From Bradyrhizobium jicamae (lineage in GTDB: Bacteria; Pseudomonadota; Alphaproteobacteria; Rhizobiales; Xanthobacteraceae), in NCBI RefSeq assembly GCF_001440395.1, contig NZ_LLXZ01000080.1:94918-155196 (forward strand): a DNA stretch of 60,279 bases, written 5' to 3'. The stretch's first letter is position 1. Each line of letters starts with the position of its first letter. The translations under genes were made by a program, and so were the position numbers. Below are positions 19,859-29,034 of this stretch, piece after piece. The notes below the pieces were generated by a model, which was not told where the DNA came from, made no database searches, and saw only the letters and a program-made list of their open reading frames with translations.

Positions 19859-21373
19859 CTATTGTCCGTTCAATTGACCCGTCAGCCTTCCGTGAAAGGC
19901 AAGGCTTCGCGGATCGAGCCCGGTGAACTTGATGGAGTGACCCAGCGCGCGGTACTTCGTTTCGATCGCGTCGAGCGCGGCGACACTTGAAGCATCCCAT
20001 ATCTGGGACGATGTGAGATCGACAGTGATCTCCTTTGGATCCGCACGATACGAGAAGCGCTCAACGAGGTCGTTGCTGCTCCCGAAGAACAACGGGCCGT
20101 GCACGGCGTAGCGGACTGTACTGCCGTCCTCACTCGGCATGCGCTCGACGCGGATGACATGAGCGACGCGCCTGGCGAAGAGCACCATGGCCAGCAGCAC
20201 GCCACCGGCGATACCGAAGGCAAGGTTGCCGGTTGCGACCGTGATGACCACCGTCACTGCCAGCACTGAGGTTTCCGACTTCGGCATGCGCTTGAGCGTC
20301 GAGGGCATTACGCTGTGCCAATCGAACGTCTTCACCGCGGCAATCATCATGACGGCCGCCAGCGCCACGAGCGGAATCTGCGCCATCAGGCCACTAAGCA
20401 CCGTAACCAGCACCAGCAGCACGATCGCAGCAGCAATGGTAGATATCCGCGAGCGGCCGCCGCCGATCTTCACATTGACGACCGTCTGCGCAATCATCGC
20501 GCAGCCGGCGATGCCGCCATAGAAGCCTGCCACAATATTGGCGACGCCGAGCGCCCAGGATTCCTTGCCCTTGTGCGAGCGGGTGTCGGTGACATCATCG
20601 ACCAGTTTTGCCGTGAGCAGCGTCTCCAGCAGACCGACAAAGGCGACGCTGAGCGCGGTCGGCCAGATGATGCCGAGGGTTTCGAGATTGAGCGGCACGG
20701 TAAACTGCATGATGCCGGGCAAGCCTGGCGCCATGGCGCCGCCATTGCCGCCGACATTGGGCACCGTGAGTTGGCCCGAGATCACGATCGCCGTGACGAT
20801 GACGATGGCAATCAGGGGCGCAGGAATGACCGTGATCAGCCGCGGCGCAAGCAGCACGATCGCAATCGTCAGCGCGAACAAGGGATAGACGATCCACGGT
20901 ACGTTCAGGATATGCGGCACCTGAGCGAAGAAGATCAGAACGCCCAGCGAGTTGACGAAGCCGATCATCACAGAGCGCGGGATGAAGCGTGTCAGCCGCG
21001 CCATGCCGGTCAGGCCGAAGACGATCTGGATGACGCCGGCAAGCAGGATGGTCGGCAGGATGTAGCCGGTACCGTGGGTCTTCACCATCGGCCCGATCAC
21101 GAGTGCGATCGATCCTGCAGCAGCCGTCACCATTGCCGGCCGCCCGCCAAATACGGACATTACCAGCCCCAGCACGACCGAGGAGAACAGCGCGACCTTG
21201 GGATCGACGCCGGAGACGAAGGAGAAGGAGATGACCTCGGGGATCAGCGCGAGAGCCGTCACCACGCCAGCCAGGGTCTCGCGCGTGAACTCCCGCGGCG
21301 AGGTCAGCACCGAGCCGATTGAAGGAGAGTCATCGAGCGCCATCTGTGCCGCGCGGTCGTCGATTGCGGTCAT
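19859..21373 (-). CDS. SulP-family anion transporter with STAS domain
   Basis: A 504-residue membrane protein. Ten or more hydrophobic segments begin with ETLAGVVTALALIPEVISF, the SulP core region; VSFAG-like and GGIAGCAMIAQTVVN segments follow. The last about 100 residues (VRYAVHGPLFFGSSNDLVERF...) form a STAS domain. Family members move sulfate, bicarbonate or dicarboxylates, often with sodium or protons. It lies nine bases after metK and within reach of sulfatase and FGE genes, so sulfate is the attractive but unproven substrate. Confidence 0.9.
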   Translation of the reverse strand: MTAIDDRAAQMALDDSPSIGSVLTSPREFTRETLAGVVTALALIPEVISFSFVSGVDPKVALFSSVVLGLVMSVFGGRPAMVTAAAGSIALVIGPMVKTHGTGYILPTILLAGVIQIVFGLTGMARLTRFIPRSVMIGFVNSLGVLIFFAQVPHILNVPWIVYPLFALTIAIVLLAPRLITVIPAPLIAIVIVTAIVISGQLTVPNVGGNGGAMAPGLPGIMQFTVPLNLETLGIIWPTALSVAFVGLLETLLTAKLVDDVTDTRSHKGKESWALGVANIVAGFYGGIAGCAMIAQTVVNVKIGGGRSRISTIAAAIVLLVLVTVLSGLMAQIPLVALAAVMMIAAVKTFDWHSVMPSTLKRMPKSETSVLAVTVVITVATGNLAFGIAGGVLLAMVLFARRVAHVIRVERMPSEDGSTVRYAVHGPLFFGSSNDLVERFSYRADPKEITVDLTSSQIWDASSVAALDAIETKYRALGHSIKFTGLDPRSLAFHGRLTGQLNGQ

Positions 21374-21382
21374 GGCAATGCC

Positions 21383-22582
21383 CTACTGAACGGCGCGCTT
21401 CAGCGCGCCGGCTAGATCGGTCTTTTCCCAGGAGAAGCCGCCGTCGCTCTCCGGCGTGCGGCCGAAATGGCCGTAGGCCGCGGTGCGCGCATAGATCGGC
21501 TTGTTGAGCTCGAGATGCCGCCGGATGCCGCGCGGCGTCAGATCCATCGACTCGGCGACCGCCTTTTCCAGCTTGTCGTCGGCGACCTTTCCGGTGCCGT
21601 GGGTGTTGATGTAGATCGACAGCGGCCGCGCGACCCCGATCGCATAGGAGAGCTGCAGCGTCGCCTTGTCGGCGAGACCGGCAGCCACGATGTTTTTCGC
21701 GAGGTAGCGCGCCGCATAGGCCGCAGAACGGTCCACCTTGGTGGCGTCCTTGCCGGAGAACGCGCCACCGCCGTGTGGCGCCGCGCCGCCATAGGTATCG
21801 ACGATGATCTTGCGCCCTGTCAGCCCGGCATCACCATTGGGTCCGCCGATGAAGAACTTGCCGGTCGGATTGATGTGCCAGATCGTCTTGTCCGATATCC
21901 AGCCTTCCGGCAGCGCCACCCGCACATAGGGCTCGACGCGTTCGCGCACCTGGTTGGAGCTCATGTCCTCGATCAGGTGCTGGTGCGAGATCACGATCTC
22001 GCGCACGCCGACCGGCTTGCCGTTTTCGTATTGCACCGTGACTTGGCTCTTGGAGTCCGGTCCCAGCACCTTCTCTTCGCCGGCGTGCCGCGCTTCCGAG
22101 ATCAGCCGCAGGATCTTGTGGGCATAGAATATCGGCGCCGGCATCAGTTCTGGCGTTTCGTTGGTAGCGTAGCCGAACATAATGCCCTGGTCGCCGGCAC
22201 CCTCCTCGCGGTTGGTGCCGGGCTTGTCAGCATCGACGCCCTGGGCGATGTCGGCCGACTGCGGATGCAGCAGCACCTGCACGTCGGCGGTCTCCCAGTG
22301 AAAGCCCTCCTGCTCGTAGCCGATGTCCTTGATGGCGGCGCGCGCGGCCTGCTCGATCTGTTCGTTGGTCACCGAGGACGGCCCGCGCGTCTCGCCCGCG
22401 ATCACGACCTTGTTGGTGGTCGCCAGCGTCTCGCATGCAGCGCGGATGCTCCAGGGATCGACCCCGGCCCTTTCACCCTCGCGGAAGAACAGGTCGACGA
22501 TTTCGTCGGAGATGCGGTCGCAGACCTTGTCGGGATGGCCCTCCGAGACGGACTCGCTGGTGAAGAGATAGGATGCGCGCAT
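21383..22582 (-). CDS. metK: S-adenosylmethionine synthetase
   Basis: A 399-residue enzyme that makes SAM from Met and ATP in the cytoplasm. Motifs include [29 protein letters not shown] (methionine/ATP loop), [15 protein letters not shown] (P-loop-like) and TAAYGHFGR. Ribosome site GAGGG precedes the ATG at 22582. It starts only 15 bases after the FGE stop, so it is probably cotranscribed with the sulfatase/FGE genes. No room exists for an upstream SAM riboswitch, which many rhizobial metK genes have. It could therefore be a second copy. Confidence 0.96.
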   Translation of the reverse strand: MRASYLFTSESVSEGHPDKVCDRISDEIVDLFFREGERAGVDPWSIRAACETLATTNKVVIAGETRGPSSVTNEQIEQAARAAIKDIGYEQEGFHWETADVQVLLHPQSADIAQGVDADKPGTNREEGAGDQGIMFGYATNETPELMPAPIFYAHKILRLISEARHAGEEKVLGPDSKSQVTVQYENGKPVGVREIVISHQHLIEDMSSNQVRERVEPYVRVALPEGWISDKTIWHINPTGKFFIGGPNGDAGLTGRKIIVDTYGGAAPHGGGAFSGKDATKVDRSAAYAARYLAKNIVAAGLADKATLQLSYAIGVARPLSIYINTHGTGKVADDKLEKAVAESMDLTPRGIRRHLELNKPIYARTAAYGHFGRTPESDGGFSWEKTDLAGALKRAVQ

Positions 22583-22597
22583 GATTTCCCTCGGGTT

Positions 22598-23569
22598 TCA
22601 GTTCGGGCCGCGCACGACGCAGCGGAAGCCGATGTGACATGTCGATGAATCGATACTCTCGCCCTGCCGCGCGGCCGGCCGCGCCCGCAGGCAGTAGTTC
22701 GGGGCGCAAAGATGCGAACCGCCCTTCACCACGCGTAGCCCCTTGCGCGGATCCACGTCCTTGCGCTGGCAGCAGGATTTGTCCGCGCTGCCGGCGGGGG
22801 CGTAAGCTGTCGTGGTCCACTCCCAGACGTTGCCGCACATGTCGTGCAGGCCGTAGCCGTTCGGCGGAAACGCATCGACCGGCGACGTTCCCTCAAAGCC
22901 GTCCTCGGCGAGGTTCTCGAAAGGAAAACGTCCCTGCCAGGTGTTGGACAGATAGCGGCCTTCGGGATTGGCGGCATCGCCCCAGGGGTACGCGGCCCCC
23001 TCGAGCCCGCCGCGTGCAGCGAACTCCCACTCCACTTCGCTAGGCAATGCCTTGTCGGCCCAGGCCGCATAGGCCTGCGCGTCCTCATAGTTGATGTGCA
23101 CAACCGGATGATTGCCTTTCTGGGCGATCGAGCTGTTCGGCCCGTTCGGATGCCGCCAGTTCGCACCGGGCACATAGGCCCACCATGCACGATGATCGCG
23201 CAGGCTGACCGGCCGCGGCGGCTTGACGAAGACGAGCGAACCCGGGACGAGGAATTCCTCCGCCGCATCCGGATACATTTCTCGCATCGGCGTACGCTCG
23301 GAGAAGGTGACGTAGCCCGTCGCTGTGACGAACCGGTCGAACTGCGCATTGGTCACGGGATGGCGGTCGATCCAGAAACCATCTGACGTCTCGGGGTGGA
23401 CCGGCCCCTCTTCGCGGTAGAACGCGTTCGAGCCCATCAGAAAAGTCCCGCCGGGAATCCAGACCATGCCTTCCCGGCGGATAACGCTTGCGGCGCGGGG
23501 GACCGTGGACGCCTCGCCGTTCAGCGAGACGCCTTGATGCGAACAGCAGCGTGTTGCAATCGGTTCCAC
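22598..23569 (-). CDS. Formylglycine-generating enzyme (sulfatase activator)
   Basis: A 323-residue FGE/SUMF1-family protein. It begins its domain with MVWIPGGTFLMGSNAFYREEGPVH and carries LPSEVEWEFAARGG, YPWGD, CGNVWEW and RVVKGGSHLC. The paired copper-binding cysteines are C288 and C293 (C-A-P-N-Y-C), with the spacing of catalytic cysteines 336/341 in the human enzyme, so it should be active. It oxidises the CxPxR cysteine of sulfatases to formylglycine. The start is a GTG at 23569 with a weak ribosome site and is uncertain. It is 18 bases after a Cys-type sulfatase gene, its likely client. Confidence 0.93.
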   Translation of the reverse strand: MEPIATRCCSHQGVSLNGEASTVPRAASVIRREGMVWIPGGTFLMGSNAFYREEGPVHPETSDGFWIDRHPVTNAQFDRFVTATGYVTFSERTPMREMYPDAAEEFLVPGSLVFVKPPRPVSLRDHRAWWAYVPGANWRHPNGPNSSIAQKGNHPVVHINYEDAQAYAAWADKALPSEVEWEFAARGGLEGAAYPWGDAANPEGRYLSNTWQGRFPFENLAEDGFEGTSPVDAFPPNGYGLHDMCGNVWEWTTTAYAPAGSADKSCCQRKDVDPRKGLRVVKGGSHLCAPNYCLRARPAARQGESIDSSTCHIGFRCVVRGPN

Positions 23570-23587
23570 GGCCCTGCTCTCAACCGG

Positions 23588-24952
23588 TCAGCGGAAATTT
23601 TGCTTCGGCACGAAGTTCAGCGGCGCGCCGGGCGGAATCAGCTCCTCCTTCTTCGCGCTGTCCTCGAACGCGCGCACCACGCGGTGGGCGTGCTGCATCA
23701 CCCACCAGCGCACATAGCGCTGGTTGACGGCCTCACGCTCTTTGGGGTCTTCCTTCAGGTGGGTAATGCGGGCGAAGCCGAGCGGCAGCTCCGGGTCGTG
23801 GAAGTGCTGTTGGCGCTTGAAGTTGATCTTGAAGTCCTTCCACTTCACCGCGTGCAGCTCGTCCTTGAGCCAGACGATGCAGGACTCGCGGTTGGACGCT
23901 TCCTGCTTGCCGAGGAAGAAGCCGGTCTGATCGGTGCCGTCGATCAGGCGGTCCTTCGGCGGCTCGCAGCCGGCGAACCTGAGGAGCGTGGTGAACATGT
24001 CAGTGACATGCACCATCTCGTTGCTCTCGACGCCGGCCGGGACATGGTCGGGCCAGCGGATCAACAGCGGCGTGCGGATGCCGCCTTCGGCCGAGGAGAA
24101 GTAGGAGCCGTCGAAGAAGCCGCCGGTGCCGCGGCCGGCCAGATGATCCTCGGCGCCGTTGTCGCCGCACATCACGACGATCGTGTTGTCACGCACGCCG
24201 AGCCGGTCGAGCGTGTCGAGCAGCACGCCGAAGTCGTGGTCGAGCATCAGCAGACAGTCGCCCCAGTCGCCGTTGTCGCTCTTGCCCACGAACTCGTCGC
24301 GCGGACTCATCGGGAAATGCATCAGCGAGTGGTTGAAGTAGCAGTAGAACGGCTTGTCGTCCTTGACCGCCTTCTCCATGAACTTGATGGCCCGCTTCTG
24401 GTATTCGAGGTCGCAGGTCTTCTTGGTCTCCATGGTGAGCTGCTGGTCCTTGATCGGCCAGGCGCCCTTGCCTTTCACCCCCTCATGCATATGCGAGTAG
24501 CCATCACGCTCGGGGTCGTAGTGCGGATCTTCCAGCCACATGCATTCGTCGTAGGTGCGCAGCGGCCCGTACCATTCGTCAAAGCCATGATCGGTCGGGA
24601 AGCGGCCGTCTTCAGCCCCGATGTGCCACTTGCCGTAGATCGACGAGGTATAGCCGGCTTCCGCCAGGATCGACGCAATGGTGCGCTCCCAGGTTACGAT
24701 GCCGCCGCCATTGCCGCCGAGCGCAATGGTGTGGTTGCCCGAGCGGATCGGAAAGCGTCCCGTCATCAGTGCCGAACGGGTCGGCGTGCACTGCGGCTCC
24801 ACGACATAGTGCGTGAGCTTCATGCCTTCCTTCGCAAACGTGTCCATCCTCTTGGTGTCGGCGCCGCGCAGGCGACCGCCGCCATAGCAGCCGAGCTCGC
24901 CCATGCCGAGGTTGTCGACGTGAAAGAACAGAATGTTTGGTTTCTTGGCCAT
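23588..24952 (-). CDS. Cys-type (formylglycine) arylsulfatase
   Basis: A 454-residue sulfatase that hydrolyses a sulfate ester. N-terminal PNILFFHVDNLGMGELG supplies metal ligands. The formylglycine site is complete: C55-T-P-T-R-S-A-L-M-T-G-R. Further residues are KWHIG, the metal site CGDNGAED and SAEGGIRTPLLI. No signal peptide is visible, so it is cytoplasmic and the substrate must be imported, which suits the ABC transporter just upstream. The ATG at 24952 has GGAG upstream. The FGE gene follows immediately. Confidence 0.94.
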   Translation of the reverse strand: MAKKPNILFFHVDNLGMGELGCYGGGRLRGADTKRMDTFAKEGMKLTHYVVEPQCTPTRSALMTGRFPIRSGNHTIALGGNGGGIVTWERTIASILAEAGYTSSIYGKWHIGAEDGRFPTDHGFDEWYGPLRTYDECMWLEDPHYDPERDGYSHMHEGVKGKGAWPIKDQQLTMETKKTCDLEYQKRAIKFMEKAVKDDKPFYCYFNHSLMHFPMSPRDEFVGKSDNGDWGDCLLMLDHDFGVLLDTLDRLGVRDNTIVVMCGDNGAEDHLAGRGTGGFFDGSYFSSAEGGIRTPLLIRWPDHVPAGVESNEMVHVTDMFTTLLRFAGCEPPKDRLIDGTDQTGFFLGKQEASNRESCIVWLKDELHAVKWKDFKINFKRQQHFHDPELPLGFARITHLKEDPKEREAVNQRYVRWWVMQHAHRVVRAFEDSAKKEELIPPGAPLNFVPKQNFR

Positions 24953-24975
24953 AGTAACTCCGTTGGTGGCGCTAT

Positions 24976-25182
24976 TCACGCCGGGTCTTTGATCTTCGGT
25001 TGCGCGGGACTTGCGGAATGGCTCTCCTGCCATTTCGGACCTGGTCCGCGCATGTAGTGCCGTTCGGGTCGGTATCTGCTGCCAAAGATCGCCCAGAGCC
25101 TGCGCCATACTGCTGCAAGCGGCGCGCCGAGCTCAGCCATGCCGGGGTTGTTGGCATGAAGAATGCTTGGTTTCCTTGCCAT
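24976..25182 (-). pseudogene. Decayed duplicate of a sulfatase N terminus
   Basis: The 68-residue frame starts MARKPSIL-HANNPGMAELG, which aligns with MAKKPNILFFHVDNLGMGELG of the neighbouring sulfatase, with a 6-base deletion removing the two Phe codons. The similarity is also clear in DNA (shared GCCGAGCTC and TTGGTTT blocks) and the GGAG ribosome site is retained. After about residue 20 the similarity stops and no catalytic motif follows. The tail (GPGPKWQ) might be the other end of a deleted sulfatase. It sits 24 bases upstream of the intact gene. Confidence 0.7.
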
Positions 25183-25294
25183 AGATCGCTCCGATCGATT
25201 GGCGCCAGGATGCACCAATCCCTTAACGACGCGGGTCGCGCGTCATTTTCCTCAAGTTGTTGTTTCGCTCCCTCCCGGCAGCGAGCTCGATGTG

Positions 25295-26173
25295 TCAGTA
25301 GAGTTCGCCCACTCCTTTCGGTCCCACCTTCATTCCAAAACCGGACAGACCGCGGTCCTTGATCTCCGGGGCCATGGCGGCGAGCGATTCTTCGCGGATC
25401 AGCCCCTTGAGCTCCTGAACCAGGTTCATGAACTCCGGCGTATCCGTCATTTCGGGTGTGCGCGGCCGCGGCAGCGGCACCTTGATCTCCGCCTTGATCC
25501 TTCCCGGCCGCGCCGTCATCACGTAGATTCGGTCGGACAGGAAGATCGACTCCTCGATGTCATGGGTGATGAACAGCACGGAGATGCGGAACTGCTGCCA
25601 GATGTTGGTCAGGATCTCCTGCATCACCACGCGTGTTTGCGTATCGAGCGCGCCGAACGGCTCGTCCATCAGAAGCACCTGCGGGCTGGTGGCCAGCGCT
25701 CGCACGATGCCGATGCGCTGCTTCATGCCGCCCGAGAGCTGGTCGGGATAATGGTTCTCGAACGAGAGCAGCCCCGCCAGATCGAGCAGCGAGCGCGCCG
25801 TCGTGAGGCGCTTGTTCTGGTCGACGCCGGCCATCTTCAGGCCGAACTCGACGTTCTTTCGCACCGAGAGCCAGGGAAACAGCGAGTATTGCTGGAACAC
25901 GACGCCGCGGTCCGAACCCGGCTTCGTGATCTTCTTGCCGTCGAGCAGCGCCGCCCCTTTCGTCGGCTTGACGAAGCCGGCGACGATGCTGAGCAACGTC
26001 GACTTGCCGCAGCCGGATGGGCCGATCAACGAAACGAACTCGCCGGGCTGCACGTTGATCGAGACCTCCTTGACGGCGACAACTTCGTTTTCATCGCGGC
26101 CGAAGGTCACGCCTATGTTGCGGACGTCGATGAAACCCCTGGCGGCTTCCGCATGTGCTTCTGCGACGCTCAT
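25295..26173 (-). CDS. Nitrate/sulfonate/taurine-type ABC transporter ATPase
   Basis: A 292-residue ATPase of the SsuB/TauB/NrtD class. Walker A is GPSGCGKST, the signature is LSGGMKQRIG, Walker B is VLLMDEPFGALD, and the switch His is in FITHDIEE. The start at 26173 overlaps the permease stop in an ATGA junction. The last about 40 residues extend slightly beyond the core. It is the last gene of the transporter, facing the sulfatase/FGE genes, which favours a sulfonate or sulfate-ester ligand, but this class also includes nitrate and cyanate systems. Confidence 0.93.
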   Translation of the reverse strand: MSVAEAHAEAARGFIDVRNIGVTFGRDENEVVAVKEVSINVQPGEFVSLIGPSGCGKSTLLSIVAGFVKPTKGAALLDGKKITKPGSDRGVVFQQYSLFPWLSVRKNVEFGLKMAGVDQNKRLTTARSLLDLAGLLSFENHYPDQLSGGMKQRIGIVRALATSPQVLLMDEPFGALDTQTRVVMQEILTNIWQQFRISVLFITHDIEESIFLSDRIYVMTARPGRIKAEIKVPLPRPRTPEMTDTPEFMNLVQELKGLIREESLAAMAPEIKDRGLSGFGMKVGPKGVGELY

Positions 26174-27174
26174 CTCCTGCCTCCGGGTGCGTAGGCGAGC
26201 CACGGCATCAGGAGCACGCCGACCATGCGGATGACGCCGCTGCAGGCGAGACCCAGCACGCCGATCGTGATCATGCCGAGCATGATCGCGGGGTAGTCGA
26301 CCAGCGAATAGGCTTCCCAGGTGAAGTAGCCGACGCCGAACTGGCCGGAGATCATCTCGGCCGCGATCAGCGACACCCAGGCGACGCCCATGCCGACCGC
26401 AAGCCCGGTGAAGATGTGCGGCAGCGAGCCGGGCAGGATCACGTTCCAGAACAGCTGCGCCTCGTTGGCACCGAGACAGCGGCCGGCGCGGACCAGCACG
26501 CCGTCGAGCGAATGCACGCCGTGGATGGTGTTGAGCAGGATCGGGAAGAACGCGCCGATGAAGGTGATGAAGACGATCGCCGCCTCGTTGTTCGGCCATA
26601 GCATGATTGACATCGGCACCCAGGCGATCGCGGGGATCGGGCGCAGGATTTCCACGCAGGGCATGAACAGGTCACGCACCCGCTCGTATTTACCGATCAA
26701 GAGTCCCAGCGGCACGGCGATCGCGATCGCGATGAAGAATCCGGTCAGGATGCGCTTGACGCTGATGGCGATGTTGACGAGGTACTTGTTCGACAGGCCG
26801 ACCTGGGTCAGCTGGTTGAACACCTCGGCCGGCGTCGGCACGTTCTTGAAGCGGATGTAGAACTCGAAGCGGTACTTGGTGCCGAGGTACCAGACCAGGA
26901 ACAGCGCGCTGATCGAGATGCAGCCGAGCAGGAACGAGATGATGCGGTCGCGCGTGATGTGCTTGAACAGCGAACGCGCCACGGTGCGGAACGACAGGGT
27001 AGGGACCACCTCCGGCTCGGCCGCAACCGGCGCAGGCGCCGCCTGCCCTTCCGTCACCGGCGCTTGCGGCTTCTCAGGCGTGGATGTCATCGTGCTCTCG
27101 AGGATCCGCTCCGGATCGATTTGTCCTGTCGGGATTGGGATTGCCACAACCTTCGCTCGCGCCATGTTGCTCAT
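26170..27174 (-). CDS. Nitrate/sulfonate/taurine-type ABC transporter permease
   Basis: A 334-residue inner-membrane permease. A Pro/Ala-rich cytoplasmic tail of about 70 residues precedes the first hydrophobic segment (ISFLLGCISISALFLVWYLG). The transport domain includes PIPAIAWVPMSIMLW, typical of SsuC/TauC, and the EAA-type loop from VRAGRCLGANEAQLFWNVILPGSLP. The ATG at 27174 has GGGG six bases upstream; a second ATG three codons later is possible. It follows the binding-protein gene by 9 bases. Confidence 0.93.
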   Translation of the reverse strand: MSNMARAKVVAIPIPTGQIDPERILESTMTSTPEKPQAPVTEGQAAPAPVAAEPEVVPTLSFRTVARSLFKHITRDRIISFLLGCISISALFLVWYLGTKYRFEFYIRFKNVPTPAEVFNQLTQVGLSNKYLVNIAISVKRILTGFFIAIAIAVPLGLLIGKYERVRDLFMPCVEILRPIPAIAWVPMSIMLWPNNEAAIVFITFIGAFFPILLNTIHGVHSLDGVLVRAGRCLGANEAQLFWNVILPGSLPHIFTGLAVGMGVAWVSLIAAEMISGQFGVGYFTWEAYSLVDYPAIMLGMITIGVLGLACSGVIRMVGVLLMPWLAYAPGGRR

Positions 27175-27183
27175 CGCGCGCCC

Positions 27184-28620
27184 CTATTGCCCGACGTTGA
27201 TAGCGTTGAGCGCTTCGGTGTAGGTGGCGAGCTTGCCGCCGTTCTTCGCGGCATAGGCCTCGGCGTCCTTCTTCAGCAGGAACGGCACCACCTCGGGATT
27301 CTTCGCGTCGGGCTTGACCGCGTAGAAGGCGGCGTCGGCGAACACCTTGATGCCAAGCTCGTGGTCAACGAGATAGACCGCGTTGAACTTCTTGCCTTCC
27401 GTCGTGAATTTCTTGACGCCGAGCAGCGCGCAGACCGGCGACGAGAACGGCACGATTTCGCCGCCCTGGATCCAGACTTCGCCGACCTTCTTGGGATCGT
27501 TGACCGGCGCGTTGCAGACGGGGTCGGTGCCGGTGACGTTGTAGGTGTCGAAGGCCGCCAGCTGCTTGTCGTAGTCGAGCCCGAGCTCCTTGTAGGTAGC
27601 ACGGATGTAGCTGTCGTTGATCCAGGCACCCATATCGAGCGGCTTGATCATGTTGAGCTTCTGCAGGATCGCGTAGCTGCCGCTCGCCGATTCGATCAGC
27701 AGCTTCTTGATGGTGGGATCAAGCGTGTGCACGCCGCCGGGGCCGAGGAAGATGTAGACCACTTCCTTGTTGATCTTGGTCCACTCCTCGATCTTCTCGG
27801 CGGCGAGTTTCGGATTCTTGCGCATCCACTCATTCGCCTCGATCAGCGACTTTAGATAGGCCGTGACGATCTCCGGATACTTCTCGGCAAAATCCTTGCG
27901 CACGGTCACGCCGTGGAAGGTTGGCACCTTAGTCTCGGCACCGTCATAGATCTTGCGGGCAAAGCCCTTGAACGGCAGCAGCTCAGCGAAGGGCACGAAG
28001 TCACCGTGGGCGTCGATGCGCTTCTCCTGCAGATTGGTAGTGCCGACTTCCGGCGACTGCGAGACGAGGCTCCAGAAGTCCGGTGGCAATCCTTTCTTCT
28101 GCAGCGAAGTCAGCATCATGCCGTGCGCGGCGGAGCCGAACGGCACCGAGACGTTCTTGCCCTTGAGATCGGAGAGTTCGTAGAACGGCGAGTCCTTGTG
28201 AACGACGATGCCATTGCCGCCGCCGACGGCGTTATAGGCGATGATGGCAACCAGCTGCGTCGGATTGTTGGTGGCCTGGCCGGTTGCGCCGTTCACCATC
28301 AACGGATAGTCACCCATCATCCCGATGTGGATGTTGTTGGCCATCATGCCGTTGGTAATCGGCGGACCTGACGTCGCGTTCTGCCAGTTGAGTTTGTACT
28401 GGAAATCTTTGTACTTCCCGGTCTTCGGCAGGTTCTTCTCGAGAAGACCAAGCTCCTTGATAACGACCCCGCCAGTCACCGTGTTTGTCGTCGTGTTCTG
28501 CGTGCCGATGCCGATCTCCAACACCTGCGCGCGCAAATCTCCGGAAGAGAGCACAAGTGCCACCGCCACGCACCAGGGGGCGACCTTTGAACCGCAAGAC
28601 ACGAGTGTGGTGACGCTCAT
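27184..28620 (-). CDS. ABC substrate-binding protein with C-terminal NosL-like domain
   Basis: A 478-residue periplasmic protein. Residues 1-32 form a signal sequence (CVAVALVLSSGDLRAQ). Residues 35-340 look like an NMT1/SsuA-type binding domain (GDYPLMVNGA, LKGKNVSVPFGSAAHGMML, YPEIVTAYLKSLIEANEWM). From about residue 365 there is an extra domain with DPVCNAPV, a second SSPVCALLG cysteine, NAVYLVDHE, FADAAFYAV, PFLLKKDAEAYAAKNGGK and YTEAL. This pattern resembles NosL, a copper-binding lipoprotein. AAGGGG precedes the ATG at 28620; a GTG one codon earlier is an alternative. The substrate is unknown. Confidence 0.85.
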   Translation of the reverse strand: MSVTTLVSCGSKVAPWCVAVALVLSSGDLRAQVLEIGIGTQNTTTNTVTGGVVIKELGLLEKNLPKTGKYKDFQYKLNWQNATSGPPITNGMMANNIHIGMMGDYPLMVNGATGQATNNPTQLVAIIAYNAVGGGNGIVVHKDSPFYELSDLKGKNVSVPFGSAAHGMMLTSLQKKGLPPDFWSLVSQSPEVGTTNLQEKRIDAHGDFVPFAELLPFKGFARKIYDGAETKVPTFHGVTVRKDFAEKYPEIVTAYLKSLIEANEWMRKNPKLAAEKIEEWTKINKEVVYIFLGPGGVHTLDPTIKKLLIESASGSYAILQKLNMIKPLDMGAWINDSYIRATYKELGLDYDKQLAAFDTYNVTGTDPVCNAPVNDPKKVGEVWIQGGEIVPFSSPVCALLGVKKFTTEGKKFNAVYLVDHELGIKVFADAAFYAVKPDAKNPEVVPFLLKKDAEAYAAKNGGKLATYTEALNAINVGQ

Positions 28621-28623
28621 CAC

Positions 28624-29034
28624 GTTAACCCCTTAAATTTCCGCGGATTTGCTGGATGGGAGCCCGCCGTTGGGCTGCGATCGGCGCTATCGGGGGTGCA
28701 AGGGCCAAGCCAGTTTGTACCCGGCCTGCGCGACAGGTTGTCCCTGTCCGCCGCATGCGACGCACCGAGTTTACGAAGGAAGAAACGGCGGCTGTGATGC
28801 CCACTCGCGAAACCCTCAAGACGACCGAATTGCCGTGCTTGACGTGAGTTCTGGGCTTGGAAAGGAATTCTTAAAACAAGGAACGGCGGCGGCACGCAAA
28901 TCCTTGCCGAAAAACTCCGACTGCTCAAGAATTAGCCGGAGTCGGCGCGCTTTCTGATGAAATATTGAGCGACATGACGCCCGTCCGAGCAAGTGAGCTC
29001 GCCGTTTCACGTCGAACCGACACGTTACCGGTTG
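28624..29034. other. Intergenic region upstream of the binding-protein operon
   Basis: These 411 bases separate the Crp/Fnr gene from the binding-protein gene, both on the minus strand. I see no credible gene. A short hairpin (GACAGG-TTGTC-CCTGTC, 28732-28748) is present. The region must hold the promoter of the transporter operon, but I could not identify its boxes or a TTGAT-N4-ATCAA site. Confidence 0.5.

Noticed and set aside
22583..22597. SAM riboswitch before metK
   Set aside because: The gap is 15 bases; there is no room for a SAM-II, SAM-V or SAM/SAH aptamer, and nothing like one was seen in the end of the FGE gene.
28620..28957. Several 60-100 residue frames on both strands upstream of the binding-protein operon
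   Set aside because: Arg/Pro/Ala-rich composition without domains, no ribosome sites, and they conflict with each other; best read as noncoding.
28860..28960. GGCACG...TTGC sequence near 28890 resembling a sigma54 promoter on the plus strand
   Set aside because: Spacing between GG and GC is 15 rather than 12 bases and no plus-strand gene follows.
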